A DNA stretch of 64,000 nt from Prevotella sp. (lineage in GTDB: Bacteria; Bacteroidota; Bacteroidia; Bacteroidales; Bacteroidaceae): assembly GCA_016287755.1 (NCBI GenBank), contig JAEEWT010000004.1:1-64000 (forward strand). Direction: 5' to 3'. The position numbers and the translations under genes were made by a program. Positions 8,390 to 16,961 of the stretch are shown piece after piece. The notes beneath the pieces were generated by a model. It ran no database searches. It had not been told where the DNA came from and worked only from the letters and a program-made list of their open reading frames with translations. Numbering within the stretch: position 1 is the stretch's first letter; every line of letters begins with the position of its first letter.

Positions 8390-8680
8390 ATGGCTGAAGA
8401 TAGACTACACATAAGATTGCATCTTTACGATACAGACATGGCGGTCGTAGTGAACCGCGATGAGGAAATTCTTTATCGTAACGCTGCGAAACTTATCAAC
8501 GATACAGTGAATACCTACTCGAATATCCTCAAAGGAAGGAAAAGCGAGAAGGAGATCCTGTATGCCGCTATGCTCGTGATTGCCTTGGAATACGAGAAGA
8601 ACAAGGACAATAACGATACTAGCGAGTATGATGGTATTCTGGAGAAGCTGACGCAGGAGATTGAGGCAGCGCTGAAATGA
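8390..8680 (+). CDS. zapA: Cell division protein ZapA
   Basis: 96 residues, the normal ZapA length. The N-terminal beta segment (DRLHIRLHLYDTDMAVVVNRDEE) is followed by the family AAKLINDTVNTY helix and the long C-terminal helix with AAMLVIALEYEKNK. ZapA binds FtsZ and cross-links protofilaments at midcell. It is tightly linked to the upstream coiled-coil gene and followed by rny, a gene order common in Bacteroidota. The 68-bp gap before rny shows no fold resembling 6S RNA. Confidence 0.88.
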   Translation: MAEDRLHIRLHLYDTDMAVVVNRDEEILYRNAAKLINDTVNTYSNILKGRKSEKEILYAAMLVIALEYEKNKDNNDTSEYDGILEKLTQEIEAALK

Positions 8681-8748
8681 TTTGCCGTGCCTGCGGGCAT
8701 GGAATGGAGAGAATACGTATCATACATTATTAATATTATTATACAGAA

Positions 8749-10284
8749 ATGGGTTTAACGATTATCGCTGCTGCGGTTGCACTCATATTGGGTGGACTCT
8801 GCGGATATCTAATCTTTCGTTATGTCGCTAAAGGCAAATTCAACGAAATGATGGAAACGGCCAATAAAGAGGCTGAGGTACTGAAAGAAAAGAAACTACT
8901 GGAAGTGAAGGACAAATTCCTGAACAAAAAGGCCGAACTGGAGAAAGAGGTGCAGGCCCGTAACCAGAAGATCCAACAGAACGAGAACCGACTGAAACAG
9001 CGTGAGATCAGTCTGAACCAGCGTCAGGAAGAGCTGGGAAGGAAGAAACAGGATGTGGAACAGCAGCAGCAGCGCGTGGATAACGAGAAGAAACTGCTGC
9101 AGGTGAAGCAGGACGAACTGGAGAAGATGCGCCTGCAGGAACGTGAGAAACTGGAGGAGCTGAGCGGACTGAGTGCCGAGGAGGCAAAGGCTCGTCTGGT
9201 AGAGAGTCTGAAGGACGAGGCCCGCACGGATGCTGCCAGCTATATCAACGAGATCATGGACGAGGCGAAGCTGAATGCGAACGCACAGGCCAAGAAGATC
9301 GTCATCCAGACCATCCAGCGTGTGGCTACGGAAACAGCCGTGGAGAACTCGGTGAGCGTGTTCCATATTGAGAACGATGAGGTGAAAGGACGCATCATCG
9401 GTCGTGAAGGACGAAACATCCGTGCCCTCGAGGCTGCCACCGGCGTGGAAATCGTGGTGGACGATACGCCTGAGGCCATCGTGATTTCTGCCTTCGACCC
9501 GATTCGTCGTGAGGTGTGTCGTCTGGCCCTGCACCAGCTGGTGGCCGACGGACGTATCCACCCTGCCCGTATCGAGGAGGTGGTAGCTAAGGTGAAGAAA
9601 CAGCTGGAGAACGAGGTGATCGAGACCGGTAAGCGTACAGCTATCGACCTGGGTATCCACGGTCTGCACCCCGAACTGATCCGTATCATCGGTAAGATGA
9701 AATACCGTTCATCCTATGGTCAGAACCTGCTGCAGCATGCCCGCGAGACCGCGAACCTCTGTGCGGTGATGGCATCTGAGCTCGGACTGAACCCGAAGAA
9801 GGCAAAGCGTGCCGGACTGCTGCATGATATCGGTAAGGTGCCCGATGAGGAGAGCGAGCTGCCGCACGCCCTCTATGGTGCGAAGATTGCAGAGAAGTTC
9901 AAGGAGAAACCGGATATCTGCAATGCCATTGGTGCGCACCACGACGAGATGGAGATGAATACCTTGCTGGCTCCGATTGTACAGGTGTGCGACGCGATCT
10001 CTGGTGCCCGTCCTGGTGCCCGTCGTGAGATCGTGGAGGCATACATCAAGCGTTTGAACGACTTGGAGGCCATCGCCATGAGCTATCCGGGTGTGACCAA
10101 GACATACGCTATCCAGGCGGGTCGTGAGTTGCGTGTCATTGTCGGTGCCGATAAGATGGACGACAAGGAGACGGAGGCACTCTCGGGCGAGATCGCTACA
10201 AAGATTCAGAATGAGATGACGTATCCGGGACAGGTGAAGATTACCGTGATCCGCGAGACCCGAAGCGTCGCTTACGCCAAATAA
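8749..10284 (+). CDS. rny: Ribonuclease Y
   Basis: 511 residues, normal for RNase Y. An N-terminal membrane anchor (about 2-25) is followed by a long coiled coil (about 30-190), a KH RNA-binding domain with [12 protein letters not shown] (about 210-270), and an HD domain with LLHDIGKV and IGAHHDEME supplying the metal-binding His and Asp residues. It is a membrane-tethered endoribonuclease that starts mRNA decay. The C-terminus matches the family ([12 protein letters not shown]). Its last 44 bases overlap the end of the convergent gene on the other strand, so antisense interaction of the two transcripts is possible. Confidence 0.97.
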   Translation: MGLTIIAAAVALILGGLCGYLIFRYVAKGKFNEMMETANKEAEVLKEKKLLEVKDKFLNKKAELEKEVQARNQKIQQNENRLKQREISLNQRQEELGRKKQDVEQQQQRVDNEKKLLQVKQDELEKMRLQEREKLEELSGLSAEEAKARLVESLKDEARTDAASYINEIMDEAKLNANAQAKKIVIQTIQRVATETAVENSVSVFHIENDEVKGRIIGREGRNIRALEAATGVEIVVDDTPEAIVISAFDPIRREVCRLALHQLVADGRIHPARIEEVVAKVKKQLENEVIETGKRTAIDLGIHGLHPELIRIIGKMKYRSSYGQNLLQHARETANLCAVMASELGLNPKKAKRAGLLHDIGKVPDEESELPHALYGAKIAEKFKEKPDICNAIGAHHDEMEMNTLLAPIVQVCDAISGARPGARREIVEAYIKRLNDLEAIAMSYPGVTKTYAIQAGRELRVIVGADKMDDKETEALSGEIATKIQNEMTYPGQVKITVIRETRSVAYAK

Positions 10285-10843
10285 ACACTGACCAAGCCAC
10301 GCCGATACATAGTAGAAGCGTGGCGGCCAGACTGATGCCACCCTTCGGGATGGGATAGGGGTGTGGGGGTTCACTGCTGAACGTACACTGGTACTGAATC
10401 ATCTTGTCGATGAAGAGGTCAACGTTCTGCCAACGACCGGCCTGCACCTCGTTGTTTAGATGGGAGAACACATCGTGGATGTATTTCTGATGCTCTATGT
10501 CCATCGAGCCCGGCAGGGAGTCGGTGGGGGCATACCAGATAACATCCTTTCCGGTATGATGCGGGAAGAGACGTAAGGTCTGTCCGCTATGCAGTTCCAC
10601 AATCAGCATGTGCCCTTGACCGTTTCGGATGGTCAGGGGCGTTTGTTTCCAGTCATCATAGAAAAAAATCAGACCGGTGAGCACCTGCTCGGCGGTGTAG
10701 CCTTCGTAGGTGTCTTCTCCGCAGAGCAGCATCGTCAGATGACGGGCATACATGCTCAACGGATATATGCCGCCCTCTCCGTCGCTGACAAACAGCTGAC
10801 AGAAGTGGGCGGCTTGTTGTTGGGGGAATACTTTTGGGGTCAT
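10241..10843 (-). CDS. Fragment-like protein resembling the middle of a CcsB/CcsA cytochrome c biogenesis protein
   Basis: 200 residues. Segments such as [20 protein letters not shown] and the preceding [21 protein letters not shown] look like the periplasmic part of the fused ResB/CcsA cytochrome c maturation proteins of Bacteroidales, which are several times longer. Only one membrane helix remains, near the C-terminus (about 172-190), followed by a basic tail. A proline-rich stretch [11 protein letters not shown] just before the helix matches a C/T-rich repeat in the DNA (10335-10371), as if a repeat had inserted. The start overlaps the upstream di-heme oxidoreductase by 4 bp (ATGA). It could be a decayed gene or a stand-alone domain serving that cytochrome. 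The family call rests on memory of the family, not alignment. Confidence 0.5.
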   Translation of the reverse strand: MTPKVFPQQQAAHFCQLFVSDGEGGIYPLSMYARHLTMLLCGEDTYEGYTAEQVLTGLIFFYDDWKQTPLTIRNGQGHMLIVELHSGQTLRLFPHHTGKDVIWYAPTDSLPGSMDIEHQKYIHDVFSHLNNEVQAGRWQNVDLFIDKMIQYQCTFSSEPPHPYPIPKGGISLAATLLLCIGVAWSVFIWRKRRFGSRGSR

Positions 10844-12561
10844 ATCGCCCTTAAGAATTTCACGATGGCATCACGGTCGGCCTTGGGAAGCTTGTAGAAC
10901 TTCAGGGTACTGTCGTAGCCATCAGACTTCTTGGAGTATCCGTGCCAGAGAATGGCTTCGATCTCATTGCGCGCACGACAGTCGTGCAGACGGTCCTCAG
11001 CACCGGTGTTGATCAGCGACAGACCGCGTCCCCATAGCGGGGTGGTGCGGCACCATGAGCCATGGATACCGTTCTTCATGAAGAGACGGTGCTGGATCAT
11101 GTCGGTATAGGGCCAGATGGTCTGATTCTGATAGCGGGGCAGCTGGAGATTCTGAGAAGCGATGATCTGCGGATTCCAGTAGTCGTCGTTCTTGGTCTTC
11201 CACGAAGGACGGTGACAGTTGGCGCAACCAATCTCCATGAACATCTGCTTACCACGCTGCACCTCAGGATCCTGCAGGTTACGGGCACGGGGAATAGCCA
11301 GTCCGCGGTGCCATACCTGGAAGGCCCAGAAGTTATTATCCGACATCTCCGGCTCGAAGTTATGCCAGGGGTTGTCGAACTGGTTCGTGGAGGGCAATAG
11401 CAGGTTGTACACCGCCTCCTTGATCCCTTCTTCGGTACCGTCAGCATAATAGGGTGAGGCGGGATCGGCCTTGATGGCGGCAATCACCTTCGGGTTCTCC
11501 GACATGGCCTTGGCCCAAGCAGCCGTCGTATAGAGCTTCGGACGGTCGGAACGACTCACGTTGGTGATGTTCCAGATGGCATTGGCTCCGGCACCATCCT
11601 GCAACGAACCACGGGTCATGGCATAGGTGAACTTCTTGATGCGGTTCACCTGCTCCACGCCACTGGAGGCATTGATATACATGGCCGATGCGGCCCAGTC
11701 GTTGGCTTCCTTATCCCAGAACGCGGGGTTCAGCTCCACATAAGGAGCCTCGCGCTGATACTGTGCCTTGATGGAATCGTCGGGGATGGCATCGAGCAGT
11801 CCTGTACCGATGATACCGATGGTGCTCTCCAGACGGAAGGCCACGGCGCCATTACCGGTCTCCCACGGGGTGGGGTCGGTGTTGAAGGCCGAGCGGTCGA
11901 TATCCAACTCAGGATAGATGAGCTGGTAGGTCTCACCATCAGGGAAATGGGTGGGAGAGATCTCACTGCCATCGGCCATAGCGGTGACGGGCAGCCAGCT
12001 CAGGTGGATTCCGCTCTCGTCGATAGGGGGCAGGAACGGACTCACGGCGCGGGTCTGCGGCATACCGGTTACCTCGGCCACATACGGACCGTCGTCGCTG
12101 TTCATGCCATCATTGGGGTGATAGATCACCAGCAGGTAGCCGTTGCCCCATTCGGCGGTGTACTTGGTGACACGCTTGCCATGACCGTAGGCAGGATGAC
12201 AGTCGAGACAGGACTTACGGACATACGCAGGACCCAGTCCGCTGAACGGGTTCTGGAACTCGGTGACGTTACGCTCAAAGAACTGCTCACCACGGTTGAA
12301 GGCATCGGTGAGACCCATCTCGGTGACGGCAGGTGTCTCATCCTCGTAGCAGCCTTGGGTGACATTCATCGTCGTTCCCTTCAGACCGCCGACGTACCAT
12401 TCCTCAGCAGTGAAGTTACCCACCGACTTACCCACATAACTCGTGTCGTCTGACGGGATCACATCGTCGGAGTCGTCATCGTCAGAACACGCAGTCATGG
12501 CGCACCCCACGAAGAGGCACGCCATGACCAAGAAATGCATTTTCTTGTTCAAATAACTCAT
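10840..12561 (-). CDS. Di-heme oxidoreductase family lipoprotein (DUF1111-like)
   Basis: 573 residues. A signal peptide ends in a lipobox (AMTAC) followed by the acidic SDDDD stretch typical of surface-exported lipoproteins in this phylum. Two heme c sites are visible: CLDCH (about residue 117) and CANCH in the C-terminal half (about 447). Architecture and length match the putative thiol/di-heme oxidoreductases often found beside imelysin genes. It probably moves electrons or changes the redox state of iron or thiols at the cell surface or in the periplasm. It lies 11 bp after the imelysin gene and overlaps the Ccs-like gene, forming one operon. Confidence 0.85.
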   Translation of the reverse strand: MSYLNKKMHFLVMACLFVGCAMTACSDDDDSDDVIPSDDTSYVGKSVGNFTAEEWYVGGLKGTTMNVTQGCYEDETPAVTEMGLTDAFNRGEQFFERNVTEFQNPFSGLGPAYVRKSCLDCHPAYGHGKRVTKYTAEWGNGYLLVIYHPNDGMNSDDGPYVAEVTGMPQTRAVSPFLPPIDESGIHLSWLPVTAMADGSEISPTHFPDGETYQLIYPELDIDRSAFNTDPTPWETGNGAVAFRLESTIGIIGTGLLDAIPDDSIKAQYQREAPYVELNPAFWDKEANDWAASAMYINASSGVEQVNRIKKFTYAMTRGSLQDGAGANAIWNITNVSRSDRPKLYTTAAWAKAMSENPKVIAAIKADPASPYYADGTEEGIKEAVYNLLLPSTNQFDNPWHNFEPEMSDNNFWAFQVWHRGLAIPRARNLQDPEVQRGKQMFMEIGCANCHRPSWKTKNDDYWNPQIIASQNLQLPRYQNQTIWPYTDMIQHRLFMKNGIHGSWCRTTPLWGRGLSLINTGAEDRLHDCRARNEIEAILWHGYSKKSDGYDSTLKFYKLPKADRDAIVKFLRAI

Positions 12562-12572
12562 AAGTATCGTAT

Positions 12573-13811
12573 TTAGTTAGCTGCAATCCATGACGCCACC
12601 TCGTTGAGGGTGTCGTCGAGCGCGTTGATGGCATCCATCGCTGCCTTGGCGGCCGTGCTATGGGAGTCAACAACGAAGGGAGTACCTGCCTTGGCATTGC
12701 TCAGTGCCAGGAGGGCGGCATCCAGCTTCGACTTCAGGTTGGCAGCCATCGAGGCATTGTACTTCTGGAGGTATGCCATGATGCTGTTCGACTGGGCTGT
12801 GGTGCCCTTCTGACCGTACAGACTGTACTGGATGCTACTGATGTTGTCGAAGAAGTCGTAGTAGGAACGCTGACTGTAAGGCGACTCGATATAGTCGGGA
12901 TCGGTACCCAGGTAGGCCTGACCGATCTTCTGTCCTGCCACCTCTGCACAGATGTTACTGCATCCGGCCACGAGGATGGTTGACATCACGCCACGCCAGG
13001 TGGCCAGGGTGCTACCCGCCTTGGTGGCATTGAGCATGTTCTCGCCATAGGATGAATCGCCACCGGCCACGGTAGTGGGGAACTCACACTCCTCTACACG
13101 GTCCTGATGACTCTTCGGAGCCTGGTCGCCCAACCAGCTCACCTCCAGCTGGAAGCACTTGTCACGCAGGTCGCCTGCCACTGCTGCAGCGAAGATCAGC
13201 TCCTGCTCACCGGTGATGTTACGACCGGCGAAAGCTTCGTCATCCTCTGTTCCCTGCAGGGCAGCAAGGGTACGGTTCTTACCGTTGCGGAAGATGATGA
13301 ACTCGATGCCGTGGAAACCGAGCTGCTGCTCACCCACGAGGGCACGGGCATTGTCGATACCGCCATCATCAAGGTCGTCCAGATCGTCAATGATCTCTGC
13401 ACTGCTCAGCGCCTTGGCCAGTGCGGTACGGTCGAGTGGCCATGTGTCGATATGGGGGTCGATACCGAAGTCGGTAGCGGCACCATAGAGGAACGACTCA
13501 CTGCTCTCCCATGCCGAGCGGGCATTGATGAAGGTGTTGCAGATCTGGTCGATATCTTTCTGTGTAAGTGTTCCCGCGCGGAACTTCGTCTTGGCGCTCA
13601 CCAGCTGATCGAAGAGATCAGAGGTCTGAGCGGCCAATGACTGGTAGATAGGGAATACTACGTTGTTGACGTACTGGGTGGTGATGGCGGCCATGGCGGC
13701 CTCTTTCTCATTCAACTTGTTGTCGTCGTTGTTGTCGTCATCACTGGAGCATGAGGCGAAGCTCATGCAGCATGCTGCCAAGAGCATGAAAACAAAATTC
13801 TTTTTCATCAT
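12573..13811 (-). CDS. Imelysin family lipoprotein
   Basis: 412 residues. The N-terminus is a lipoprotein signal (SFASC followed by SSDDDNNDD). The body is helical and carries the imelysin GxHxxE motif as GFHGIEF (about residue 165). Imelysins (formerly insulin-cleaving protease, M75) are periplasmic or surface proteins linked to iron uptake and related to EfeO; the motif is thought to bind a metal. It lies between an outer-membrane porin-like gene and a di-heme oxidoreductase, supporting an iron or redox role. The start is at 13811 or one codon later. Confidence 0.88.
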   Translation of the reverse strand: MMKKNFVFMLLAACCMSFASCSSDDDNNDDNKLNEKEAAMAAITTQYVNNVVFPIYQSLAAQTSDLFDQLVSAKTKFRAGTLTQKDIDQICNTFINARSAWESSESFLYGAATDFGIDPHIDTWPLDRTALAKALSSAEIIDDLDDLDDGGIDNARALVGEQQLGFHGIEFIIFRNGKNRTLAALQGTEDDEAFAGRNITGEQELIFAAAVAGDLRDKCFQLEVSWLGDQAPKSHQDRVEECEFPTTVAGGDSSYGENMLNATKAGSTLATWRGVMSTILVAGCSNICAEVAGQKIGQAYLGTDPDYIESPYSQRSYYDFFDNISSIQYSLYGQKGTTAQSNSIMAYLQKYNASMAANLKSKLDAALLALSNAKAGTPFVVDSHSTAAKAAMDAINALDDTLNEVASWIAAN

Positions 13812-13858
13812 TTTATATTTTAATTTTCAATTTTCAATTTTCAATTCTCAATTTTCAA

Positions 13859-15163
13859 TTAAAGAAAGAACCCCTCGTATGCGATGCCGATGTTCAGACT
13901 CGGCTCGTTGTTATACGGACTCTTCAGCTTGCGCAGACTATAGTCGGCTTTGATGGCAATCTGAGGTACCGGACGGTAGTTCACACCGAAGGCCAGACGG
14001 TGGATATTCGTGTAGTCGAACATCTCCTTGTTCTTGGCAGGGATATAGCTGTCGTAATACTCATAGCGCCCGAACACATAGAGCTTCTGGTTGTCACGGC
14101 GCAGTTTCTCGATCTGCGAGAAGAGATCGTAACCGGCCTCGATACCCATGGCCACGGCATTCTTACCGATCATAGCACTCTTGACGGGTGAGTTGGAGGC
14201 GTGGGCCTTGGCATCCTTGATGGTATTCAGTTTATCCGTATCACCGATATAGCCGTAGTCTGCCTGACCGCGCACGATCCAGTTCCAGCGGTTCAGCGTC
14301 AGGTCGATGCTCCCGACAGCCACCGTGCCCTTCACCTTATCGTAAGGCTTACCGTCGCCCTTGAGATCATTGGGGAAGGTGTTATGTGCCGAGTTACCAT
14401 AGTAGCCGCTCACGCCCATGCGCAGTCCGTCGATAACATAATAGTCAACTCTTCCTGCAAAGCCATACTGGTTGGCGGGCTTGAACTCAAAGGGAGAGCC
14501 GGCACCATGGTGAATCCACTTATCACGGTTGAAGAGCATGGCATTCAAGCCAGCCACCACCATCACCTCGTATTTCAGCTTCCCGCTGCGTCCCCAGAAG
14601 GAAAGACCCGTATCGTGCCAGGTGGAGGGGAGGATGGTGTTCTCGCCTTCGGGACGATATACGGTGAAGTAGTTCAGCGGTTCGTGCTTGGCATTGTTCA
14701 GTCCTACGGGCACAATGATATGTCCGAACTTCACGTTGGCCGCCTTGGAGAACTGCTTGTTGATCCAGAACTGCTCCAGTTCCACCTCACCACCTTTCTC
14801 CTGCTCATACTCCCACTCAGCAGCCTCGTCGGCCTCGTTCTCAATGGCCGAGCCGGTACCTGTGTGTTCGAACTCTATCTCCGTTCCCATGGTCCACCCC
14901 TTACCGAAGTCGTAACCAAGGTAGATCACGGCGTGAGGAATATCGAACTTCCCATGACTGGGATCGTTCTTGTAGTTGGCGGGGGAGCTGTAGCGGTTCA
15001 CATGGTCGCTGAAGAACTCACGTGTATAACCAACCTCCCCGTAGCCACCCACACTTAGTCTGTTACCTTTCGCATGCAGCATCACACTGTCGCCGGCATG
15101 GGTCTGTGCCATGACCGAAACGGACAGGAGGGTGAATGCCATCATACTAACCAATCTTCTCAT
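13859..15163 (-). CDS. Outer-membrane porin-like beta-barrel protein
   Basis: 434 residues with a signal peptide (MRRLVSMMAFTLLSVSVMAQ). The mature part alternates short aromatic beta strands and turns through to a C-terminal strand ending in YEGFFL, as in 16-18-strand outer-membrane porins of the phosphate-selective OprO/P-like group. The substrate is unknown. It is first in an operon with imelysin and di-heme oxidoreductase, so it may let iron or another anion or metal complex across the outer membrane. The start at 15163 is chosen because the signal peptide begins there and the -7 box (15235-15242, minus strand) lies upstream. Confidence 0.75.
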   Translation of the reverse strand: MRRLVSMMAFTLLSVSVMAQTHAGDSVMLHAKGNRLSVGGYGEVGYTREFFSDHVNRYSSPANYKNDPSHGKFDIPHAVIYLGYDFGKGWTMGTEIEFEHTGTGSAIENEADEAAEWEYEQEKGGEVELEQFWINKQFSKAANVKFGHIIVPVGLNNAKHEPLNYFTVYRPEGENTILPSTWHDTGLSFWGRSGKLKYEVMVVAGLNAMLFNRDKWIHHGAGSPFEFKPANQYGFAGRVDYYVIDGLRMGVSGYYGNSAHNTFPNDLKGDGKPYDKVKGTVAVGSIDLTLNRWNWIVRGQADYGYIGDTDKLNTIKDAKAHASNSPVKSAMIGKNAVAMGIEAGYDLFSQIEKLRRDNQKLYVFGRYEYYDSYIPAKNKEMFDYTNIHRLAFGVNYRPVPQIAIKADYSLRKLKSPYNNEPSLNIGIAYEGFFL

Positions 15164-15234
15164 TCTCTTAAAGCTAATAATGTACCTAAAACCAATGCGA
15201 TGTATGATATCGCGATGTGTCGTAAACACGGTGC

Positions 15235-15242
15235 AAAGGTAC
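15235..15242 (-). promoter_or_regulatory. -7 box for the porin-imelysin operon
   Basis: TACCTTTG on the minus strand, 72 bases upstream of the porin start codon. It faces the hemerythrin-LuxR gene promoter, and two direct repeats lie between the two. Confidence 0.6.
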
Positions 15243-15262
15243 AGCGTTTGTGTTGGTCGCGC

Positions 15263-15349
15263 AATACCTAAAAATAATGAAATTATCGCGTAAGAGGGCT
15301 TTCCAGCGATTTTGGGGCATGAAAATACCTAAATATGATTATTGCGTAA
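15263..15349. promoter_or_regulatory. Two direct repeats between divergent promoters
   Basis: Copies at 15263-15293 and 15324-15349 share AATACCTAAA at one end and GCGTAA at the other, with an AT-rich middle that is 5 bases shorter in the second copy. They fill the space between the porin operon promoter and the hemerythrin-LuxR promoter and are good candidates for a regulator site. Confidence 0.6.
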
Positions 15350-15372
15350 TTCGGGAATAATCCGTAATTTTG
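15342..15372 (+). promoter_or_regulatory. Promoter of the hemerythrin-LuxR gene
   Basis: TTG at 15342-15344, a 20-base spacer, then TAATTTTG at 15365-15372: a full Bacteroidota-type promoter 29 bases before the start at 15402. The TTG lies inside the second direct repeat, so a bound regulator would overlap this promoter. Confidence 0.7.
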
Positions 15373-15401
15373 CAAGCGGTAATAAGAAATAGGTAACGTG
15401 T

Positions 15402-16358
15402 ATGAGAAATCAGAAAATGTATGAGGCCGACGATAAGATGATCAGTCTGATTGCCGACAACTATAACCTCTTGGAGAGTCTGGGACGCTTCGGCATCAAC
15501 CTCGGGTTCGGTGACAAGACCGTGAAGGAGGTGTGCGAGGATCAGGGCGTGGATACCTATACCTTCCTGGCCGTGGTGAACTATTCCATCAACGGCTACA
15601 GACATAGTGATGACAACCGAAGGATGTCGGTGCCTACACTGCTGCATTACCTGAAGGCATCGCACGAATATTACCTGGATTTCCAGCTGCCTGATATCCG
15701 CCAGGAGCTGAAGGAGGCACTGGATGAGGAGGATAACCTGGCACGACTCATCATGAAGCTGTACGATTCGTATGCGCATGAGATCCGGGTGCACATGAAA
15801 TATGAGGAACTGAACGTGTTCCCATATGTTGACCGACTGCTGAAGGGGGATCTGATAGGGGATGAGGATATCGACACGTTCTCGAAGCATCATTCACAGA
15901 TTACCCAGAAACTGCGGGAGCTGAAGAATATCATCATCAAGTATCTTCCTTCGGACACAAAGCGGAATAATAAGCTGACGAGGGTGCTGTACGACCTGTA
16001 TAAGAACGAGGAATGGCTGGGACAGCATGCCGAGGTGGAGGACAATATCTTTGTTCCTGCCATCCGACAGTTGGAACGACAGCAGAAACAGAATGATGTG
16101 AGTGTGAAGATCTCGAAGATGATCAGTCAGAATCCCGACAACGGGGATGCCTTAAGCGACCGCGAGAAAGATGTGGTGGTTAGTCTGGTACAGGGGATGA
16201 CGAATAAAGAGATTGCCGACCATCTGTGTATCTCGGTGAATACCGTCATCACCCACCGTCGTAACATCGCCCGTAAGCTGCAGATTCACAGTCCTGCTGG
16301 ACTGACCATCTATGCCATTGTCAACAACTTGGTTGACATCAGCTCCGTTAAGCTGTAA
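15402..16358 (+). CDS. Hemerythrin-domain LuxR-type transcription regulator
   Basis: 318 residues. Residues about 10-65 resemble the ScdA/RIC N-terminal domain but lack its Cys pair (GFGDK replaces CCGG). Residues about 80-225 form a hemerythrin-like four-helix bundle with His in LLHYL, KASHEYY, YAHEI, RVHMKYEEL, KHHSQI and GQHAEVED, enough for a di-iron site. Residues about 245-310 are a LuxR/FixJ helix-turn-helix (LSDREKDVV, TNKEIADHL, TVITHRRNI). This suggests a one-protein sensor in which the di-iron site reads oxygen, nitric oxide or iron and the C-terminus binds DNA. It is divergent from the porin-imelysin-di-heme operon, its likely target. Signal and target are inferred. Confidence 0.85.
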   Translation: MRNQKMYEADDKMISLIADNYNLLESLGRFGINLGFGDKTVKEVCEDQGVDTYTFLAVVNYSINGYRHSDDNRRMSVPTLLHYLKASHEYYLDFQLPDIRQELKEALDEEDNLARLIMKLYDSYAHEIRVHMKYEELNVFPYVDRLLKGDLIGDEDIDTFSKHHSQITQKLRELKNIIIKYLPSDTKRNNKLTRVLYDLYKNEEWLGQHAEVEDNIFVPAIRQLERQQKQNDVSVKISKMISQNPDNGDALSDREKDVVVSLVQGMTNKEIADHLCISVNTVITHRRNIARKLQIHSPAGLTIYAIVNNLVDISSVKL

Positions 16359-16955
16359 TCATATCTGGTGGATGTCCACGTAGCCGTGCATCACCGCATA
16401 GATGGTGAGGGCACTCACGCTTTTCATCCCTAATTTATCCATGATATTCTTTCGATGAGTGATCACGGTGGTAAGACCGATGTTCAACTTATCGGCAATC
16501 TCCTTGTTGATATAGCCCTGCACGATGAGGGCAAGCACTTCCAGCTCGCGGTCGGAGAGAATCTTCTGCTGTAGCACTTGAGGCATCGGAGGGAGGTTCT
16601 TACCGTTGCCGTGGGCATGCTGCTCCAATAGCAACAAGGACCGCACGAGCTCCGATTCGGGTACGTTGATACACAGACTGTGGAACTCCGACAGTTGGGA
16701 AGCGGAATCGCGTGAAAGGGTGAGGACGATGGTCTTGCGACGGTGTTCAGAGAAGAACGCCTTGTTCTCCAACACCACATTCATAGCGACGAAATAATGG
16801 AAGTACGACTCCGGTTCGTTGGCCATGAGCTCAGCGAAGGAACCGAAGGTATCGACGGTCATGATGGGCATGACATTCATCAGCATCGATTTCAACCCCA
16901 ATGCCGAAAGGGTATTGGGGTCGATAATCGCTACTTTGGGTCTTCCAGTGTTCAT
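16359..16955 (-). CDS. LuxR-type regulator with degenerate receiver domain
   Basis: 198 residues. The N-terminus (about 7-120) has the receiver fold pattern starting VAIIDPNTLSALGLKSML, but the usual phospho-acceptor Asp position reads YFVAMNV, so phosphorylation is unlikely. The C-terminus is a LuxR helix-turn-helix (LSDRELEVLALIVQGY, NKEIADKL, TVITHRKNI) very close to that of the neighbouring hemerythrin-LuxR protein. The two genes converge with no base between their stop codons. The target is unknown; iron or redox genes next door are a reasonable guess. Confidence 0.82.
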   Translation of the reverse strand: MNTGRPKVAIIDPNTLSALGLKSMLMNVMPIMTVDTFGSFAELMANEPESYFHYFVAMNVVLENKAFFSEHRRKTIVLTLSRDSASQLSEFHSLCINVPESELVRSLLLLEQHAHGNGKNLPPMPQVLQQKILSDRELEVLALIVQGYINKEIADKLNIGLTTVITHRKNIMDKLGMKSVSALTIYAVMHGYVDIHQI

Positions 16956-16961
16956 ATATTA

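Noticed and set aside
8681-8748. 6S RNA between zapA and rny
   Set aside because: The gap is only 68 bases and too AT-rich to hold the long stem with central bubble.
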